Positions 6,820-10,133 of a stretch of DNA of 10,133 nt are shown one piece after another. Within the stretch, counting starts at the first letter, position 1; every line of letters starts with the position of its first letter. Source of the stretch: an uncultured Flavobacteriia bacterium (GTDB taxonomy: Bacteria; Bacteroidota; Bacteroidia; Flavobacteriales_D; Crocinitomicaceae); the NCBI GenBank assembly GCA_903928365.1, contig CAIYQV010000459.1, positions 1 through 10,133 on the forward strand, given 5' to 3'. Under the pieces are notes generated by a model that was not told the DNA's origin, did not search any database, and saw only the letters and a list, made by a program, of their open reading frames with translations. The translations under genes were made by a program, and so were the position numbers.

Positions 6820-8302
6820 CTCTCAGATTTTTCTCTGTAAACTTAATACTTTCGGTGATTAGCGGATGCAGGTAAACATCATCTTTAACAAATGATACAT
6901 GCTTTCGGTAAGCTGTAAACAGTTGTTCAACTAAAGCTGAGGATTTACCCGGTCTTCTGAATTCCAAGGCCTGTGCCGCATGCAATAATTCAATCCCCTG
7001 GACTGTTTGACAATTCTGAATAACCCGATACAATTTTGTTCCGGCATTAGCACCCATACTCACATGATCTTCCTGACCATTTGATGAATCGATCGTATCC
7101 ACAGAAGCAGGTGTACAAAGTTGTTTGTTCTGGCTTACAACTGATGCGCACGCATACTGTGCGATCATAAAACCGGAGTTCAAACCTGGATTGGCCACCA
7201 GAAACGCCGGCAATCCTCTTGTACCTGAAATTAGTTTATAAACTCTTCTTTCTGAAATACTTGCCATTTCGGCCATCGCAATCGCCAGAAAATCCATAAT
7301 TAAAGCCAAAGGCTGCCCATGGAAATTACCTGCAGACACTACATCGTCTTCATCGGGAAAAATGGTAGGATTATCCGTAACCGCGTTAATTTCTCTCTCG
7401 ACGATCTGAGCCGCATGATCGATCGTATCTTTTGAAGCCCCGTGAACTTGTGGAATACAGCGGAACGAATAGGGATCCTGAACATGCTCTTTTAGTTGAA
7501 TCGCAATTTCACTTCCGTTAAGCAAATCCCTCATAACACGAGCTGTCTCTATCTGACCTTGTTGGTTTCGAATTTCATTGACATTCGATTGAAATGGATT
7601 TACCCTGCCATCGTAGGCATCCAAAGACATCGCCGCAATGAGATTCCAGTTATTCCACATGCGCAGAGAGTTTGCAACTGCATAAGAAGCATATGCGCTC
7701 ATAAATTGGGTTCCATTCAACAAAGCCAAACCTTCTTTAGACTTCAGCGTGATCGACTTCAATCCACGTTGAGCGTACAATTCAGAAGTAGCCCATCTTT
7801 TCCCATTCAAAAGAACTTCTCCTTCTCCAATCAATGGCAGTGAAAGATGAGCGAGCGGAGCCAAATCACCGGAAGCACCAAGACTGCCTTGCTGATAAAC
7901 AATAGGGGCTATGCCCTCATTAAAAAAGTAAATAAGCCTTTCAACTGTTTCCAGCTGTACACCAGAATAACCATGTGACAGTCCCAAAATTTTAAGAAGC
8001 AACATCCTGCGAACCAATTTTTCAGGAACCTCCTCCCCAGTCCCACAGGCATGTGAAAGCACCAGATTTCGTTGCAAGGCTTCCAGTTGATCAGATGCAA
8101 TTGCAGTGTTACAAAGCGAACCGAAACCGGTATTAATACCATAGATCAGGTCGTCTGTTTTCTCCACTTTCTCATCGAGGTAGCGACGACATTTTAAGAT
8201 CGCTTCTTTTGCATTTTGACCTAATTCAAGGATTGAATTTGATTCAAGTATAGATTCAATTAAACTAAGTGATACCCACTGATTATCAATTGTAAATGTC
8301 AT
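6806..8302 (-). CDS. hutH: Histidine ammonia-lyase
   Basis: The enzyme removes ammonia from L-histidine to give trans-urocanate, the first step of histidine degradation. I choose the ATG at 8302 (498 aa) because it puts the MIO cofactor triad Ala-Ser-Gly at 143-145 and the active-site Tyr of YGINTGFG at 54, each within one residue of the Pseudomonas putida enzyme. An in-frame ATG at 8332 would add ten residues and overlap hisS by 13 nt. GSLGASGDLAPLAH surrounds the MIO. The Ser-His pair in LVLSHACGTG and the Glu in SSNGQEDHVSM are the selectivity residues expected for histidine, as opposed to phenylalanine or tyrosine lyases. FHGQPLAL and RRVYKLISGTRGLPAFL are also family-typical. The gene starts 17 nt after hisS and overlaps the next gene by 14 nt. 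No hutU, hutI or hutG is visible here, so the pathway must continue elsewhere. Confidence 0.95.
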   Translation of the reverse strand: MTFTIDNQWVSLSLIESILESNSILELGQNAKEAILKCRRYLDEKVEKTDDLIYGINTGFGSLCNTAIASDQLEALQRNLVLSHACGTGEEVPEKLVRRMLLLKILGLSHGYSGVQLETVERLIYFFNEGIAPIVYQQGSLGASGDLAPLAHLSLPLIGEGEVLLNGKRWATSELYAQRGLKSITLKSKEGLALLNGTQFMSAYASYAVANSLRMWNNWNLIAAMSLDAYDGRVNPFQSNVNEIRNQQGQIETARVMRDLLNGSEIAIQLKEHVQDPYSFRCIPQVHGASKDTIDHAAQIVEREINAVTDNPTIFPDEDDVVSAGNFHGQPLALIMDFLAIAMAEMASISERRVYKLISGTRGLPAFLVANPGLNSGFMIAQYACASVVSQNKQLCTPASVDTIDSSNGQEDHVSMGANAGTKLYRVIQNCQTVQGIELLHAAQALEFRRPGKSSALVEQLFTAYRKHVSFVKDDVYLHPLITESIKFTEKNLRDERI

Positions 8303-8319
8303 TCCAATTAAATCTTCAA

Positions 8320-9693
8320 TTAAACATTCCATTCAAAATCGACCAACTGGTCGACCGCTACTGAAAGCTGTTCACCTGAACTCATATTTTTCAATTGAAC
8401 AACCCCATTTTGAAGTTCATTTTCACCTATCAGCGCAACATATTTTACATTGCGGTCATTGGCATATTTCATTTGTTTCTGAAGCTTCGAATTCGTCGGA
8501 TAAACTTCACATGAGACATTTGCATTACGCAACTGACGAACTAATTTCAGACAGAGCGCTTGTTCCTTATCTCCAAAATTGACGAACAGCAATGTCAATC
8601 CCTTCGAGGTCTCTTCCGGGAACAATTCCAACTCTGTAAGCACATCATAAATACGATCTGCTCCGAATGAAATCCCTACCCCTGACATCCCTTTCATTCC
8701 AAAAAGTCCGGTAAGGTCATCGTAACGTCCTCCCCCACAAATGCTACCCATCTTGACGCCGTTAGCCTTAACCTCAAAGATGGCTCCGGTGTAATAGTTC
8801 AATCCTCTCGCAAGAGTAATGTCAAATTCGAGTTCCGCGCGCTTCAGACCGATTTCAGCCGTTTGATCCAGAACAAAGGACAATTCTTCTATCCCTTTGA
8901 TTCCAATTTCACTAGACGCGAGAAAAGTCCGCATCATCTCCAGTTTATTCGCATTACTGCCAGTAAACGTAAAAAGCGGTTTTATACGCTCAATAGCCGT
9001 AGCCGTCACTCCTTTTTCTTCGAGCTCTTTGACCACTCCCTCTTCACCGATCTTGTCCAACTTATCAATTGCAACGGTTATATCCACCAATTTATCTGCC
9101 GCTCCACTCACCTCTGCAATGCCGGAGAGAATCTTACGGTTATTGATCTTGATCGTAAACGAAGGAAGTTTCAAATCGGTCAAAACCTCATCGAACAACT
9201 GCACAAAATCCAGTTCGTAAATCAACGAATCACTCCCAACGACATCTGCATCGCACTGAAAAAATTCCTGATATCTTCCATGTTGCGGACGATCTGCCCT
9301 CCACACAGGCTGAATCTGATAGCGTTTAAAAGGAAAAGCAATGTCGTTCTGATGCTGCACCACAAAACGGGCGAATGGCACTGTAAGATCGTAGCGTAGG
9401 GCCTTTTCTGACAAACTATTCGCAAATCGAGGAAGATTTTCCTGTGCTAAAGCCTCCATATCCGCTTTTTTCATCTTTTCACCTGAATTCAAGATCCTGA
9501 AGATCAAGCGATCACCTTCTTCTCCATATTTCCCCAAAAGTGTTCCGGAAAGCTCAAAAGAAGGCGTTTCAATCGGCTCGAATCCATACGTTTTGAATGC
9601 TTTTCGAATCGTATCAAAAATGTAAGTTCTCCGAGCTACTTCTACCGGTAAAAAATCGCGTGTTCCTTTTGGAATGGCTGGTTTTTGGGACAT
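8320..9693 (-). CDS. hisS: Histidyl-tRNA synthetase
   Basis: This cytosolic class II aminoacyl-tRNA synthetase charges tRNA-His. The start at 9693 gives 457 aa and the standard opening MSQKPAIPKGTRDFLP. A longer frame reaches an ATG at 9762, but that lies upstream of a well-formed promoter box at 9713-9720. Seen in order: the TVPFAR motif (104-109), motif 2 (about 120-147, RYQIQPVWRADRPQHGRYQEF), the histidine-specific RGLNYYTGAIFE (296-307) and GGGRYDDL (320-327), and motif 3 GVGISFGADR (338-347). The C-terminal anticodon-binding domain runs from about 365 to 457. The RGLNYYTG motif has Asn where many HisS proteins have Asp, a minor variation. The gene leads the hisS-hutH-membrane protein group and is essential in most bacteria. 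Confidence 0.97.
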   Translation of the reverse strand: MSQKPAIPKGTRDFLPVEVARRTYIFDTIRKAFKTYGFEPIETPSFELSGTLLGKYGEEGDRLIFRILNSGEKMKKADMEALAQENLPRFANSLSEKALRYDLTVPFARFVVQHQNDIAFPFKRYQIQPVWRADRPQHGRYQEFFQCDADVVGSDSLIYELDFVQLFDEVLTDLKLPSFTIKINNRKILSGIAEVSGAADKLVDITVAIDKLDKIGEEGVVKELEEKGVTATAIERIKPLFTFTGSNANKLEMMRTFLASSEIGIKGIEELSFVLDQTAEIGLKRAELEFDITLARGLNYYTGAIFEVKANGVKMGSICGGGRYDDLTGLFGMKGMSGVGISFGADRIYDVLTELELFPEETSKGLTLLFVNFGDKEQALCLKLVRQLRNANVSCEVYPTNSKLQKQMKYANDRNVKYVALIGENELQNGVVQLKNMSSGEQLSVAVDQLVDFEWNV

Positions 9694-9712
9694 AGTCAAC
9701 GTTTGATGGGCA

Positions 9713-9743
9713 CAAATGTAGCCTTTTCGTCGGGTATCATCAA
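9713..9743 (-). promoter_or_regulatory. Bacteroidota-type promoter for hisS (TTG, 20 nt, TACATTTG)
   Basis: On the minus strand, TTG (9741-9743) is followed after 20 nt by TACATTTG (9713-9720), matching the Bacteroidota sigma consensus TTG...TAnnTTTG in both boxes and spacing. The -7 box ends 19 nt before the hisS ATG at 9693, leaving a very short leader. The -33 element overlaps the stop codon of the upstream amidohydrolase gene, so hisS can be transcribed independently of it. This also decides the hisS start codon. Confidence 0.65.
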
Positions 9744-10133
9744 GGACGGATGTCTTTCCCAAGCCATCTCAACACATTATCCGACCAGATCTGATCTGAT
9801 TCATGTTGCGTAAGAATACCGGCTTCAACGGCAAAATCGATCACACGACCAGGATAAGAGCGTGCCACTCCCTCCATTTCACCTAAAGGATAAGGATCAT
9901 CCAATCCGGCAACGATCTGAGAAGCACCTGCTCGGGTTTTGATCAATTGCAACGTATAAGAATCGTGTACCAACGAATCGAAGAATAAATTTGGGTGCCC
10001 CAATGCCTCTCTTGGATTAGCCGCACCCTCAAACAGATCGGGACGACCATCAAAACCTTGCAGCCTGCGTCCATAATTAGCCTGACCAAGCATGCATCCG
10101 TGTGCAAAACAGGTGCGTACATTAGGGAATTTA
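9740..10133 (-). CDS. ACMSD-like amidohydrolase, C-terminal part (gene runs off the window end)
   Basis: About 130 C-terminal residues of an amidohydrolase-2 (TIM-barrel metal-dependent) protein are visible; the frame stays open to the right edge, so the internal Met at 10093 is not the start. The closest family I recognise is 2-amino-3-carboxymuconate-6-semialdehyde decarboxylase, which acts in kynurenine/tryptophan breakdown. RTCFAHGC contains the catalytic His (visible residue 11). The Arg 11 residues later in NYGRR matches the substrate-binding Arg position, and the Asp in GLDDPYPLGE (visible residue 78) is the expected metal ligand, at nearly the same distance from the His as in the Pseudomonas enzyme. 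The FFDSLVHD and PYPLGE segments are also ACMSD-like. Metal-binding His residues of the N-terminal half are outside the window, so a related decarboxylase or hydrolase cannot be excluded. The stop overlaps the hisS promoter; the end of the reading frame is 46 bp from the hisS ATG. Confidence 0.8.
   Translation of the reverse strand, partial: KFPNVRTCFAHGCMLGQANYGRRLQGFDGRPDLFEGAANPREALGHPNLFFDSLVHDSYTLQLIKTRAGASQIVAGLDDPYPLGEMEGVARSYPGRVIDFAVEAGILTQHESDQIWSDNVLRWLGKDIRP

Noticed and set aside
8303..8332. Upstream start for hutH at 8332
   Set aside because: Alignment of the MIO triad and the active-site Tyr with known histidine ammonia-lyases favours the Met at 8302. The longer form cannot be fully excluded, because short overlaps are common in such gene groups.
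8863..9399. Long plus-strand open frames inside hisS (178 and 107 codons), and similar ones inside the receptor, ABC-F and hutH genes
   Set aside because: They are antisense shadows of clearly conserved genes, with no recognisable domains and no promoter or spacing that would support them.
9694..9762. Upstream start for hisS at 9762
   Set aside because: The extension overlaps the amidohydrolase gene and the hisS promoter box, and HisS proteins normally begin close to the KGTRDFLP motif.
1..10133. Mobile element, phage, defence or secondary-metabolite system in the window
   Set aside because: No transposase, integrase, terminal inverted repeats, toxin-antitoxin pair or biosynthetic enzyme was seen; every long gene is a recognisable housekeeping or metabolic family apart from one small membrane protein.

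Overview
The window reads as an ordinary chromosomal segment of a Bacteroidota bacterium, most likely a member of the Flavobacteriales. The evidence is a TonB-dependent receptor with an N-terminal carboxypeptidase-regulatory-like domain, start codons without Shine-Dalgarno sequences, two promoters with the Bacteroidota -7 box TAnnTTTG, and short-period AT-rich intergenic repeats built on GAAGATTT, CCAAAT and AATTGTC.

Layout. Bases 1-54 hold the last 17 codons of a gene on the + strand, probably mazG, whose stop lies inside an 8-bp tandem array. After a repeat-filled gap comes an outer-membrane TonB-dependent receptor (221-2560, +). It converges on a minus-strand block across 125 bp that carry an 18-bp tandem duplication with an inverted repeat, and an AATTGTC array. 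On the minus strand, in order of transcription from the right edge, are: the C-terminal part of an ACMSD-like amidohydrolase (cut by the window end); histidyl-tRNA synthetase (hisS), with its own promoter inside the end of the amidohydrolase gene; histidine ammonia-lyase (hutH); a small four-helix membrane protein overlapping hutH by 14 nt; a YbiT-like ABC-F ATPase with its own promoter and a leader palindrome; and a family M61 metallopeptidase with a C-terminal PDZ domain. No stretch longer than 300 bases lacks a gene. The three gaps (55-220, 2561-2685, 4396-4594) are largely short repeats.

Working together. hisS, hutH and the membrane protein are packed tightly enough to be one transcript. 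It puts histidine charging for translation next to the first step of histidine breakdown. The partial upstream gene suggests tryptophan/kynurenine catabolism, so an amino-acid-catabolism neighbourhood is possible, but no other hut or kyn genes are visible. The ABC-F and M61 genes look like separate units.

I did not find a convincing undescribed system. The observations most worth a second look are: the ABC-F protein, in which the P-loop and Q-loop of the second ATPase domain and the signature of the first are all degenerate while the complementary set is intact; the placement of short-period repeats on or beside stop codons; and the 20-bp palindrome filling the ABC-F mRNA leader.
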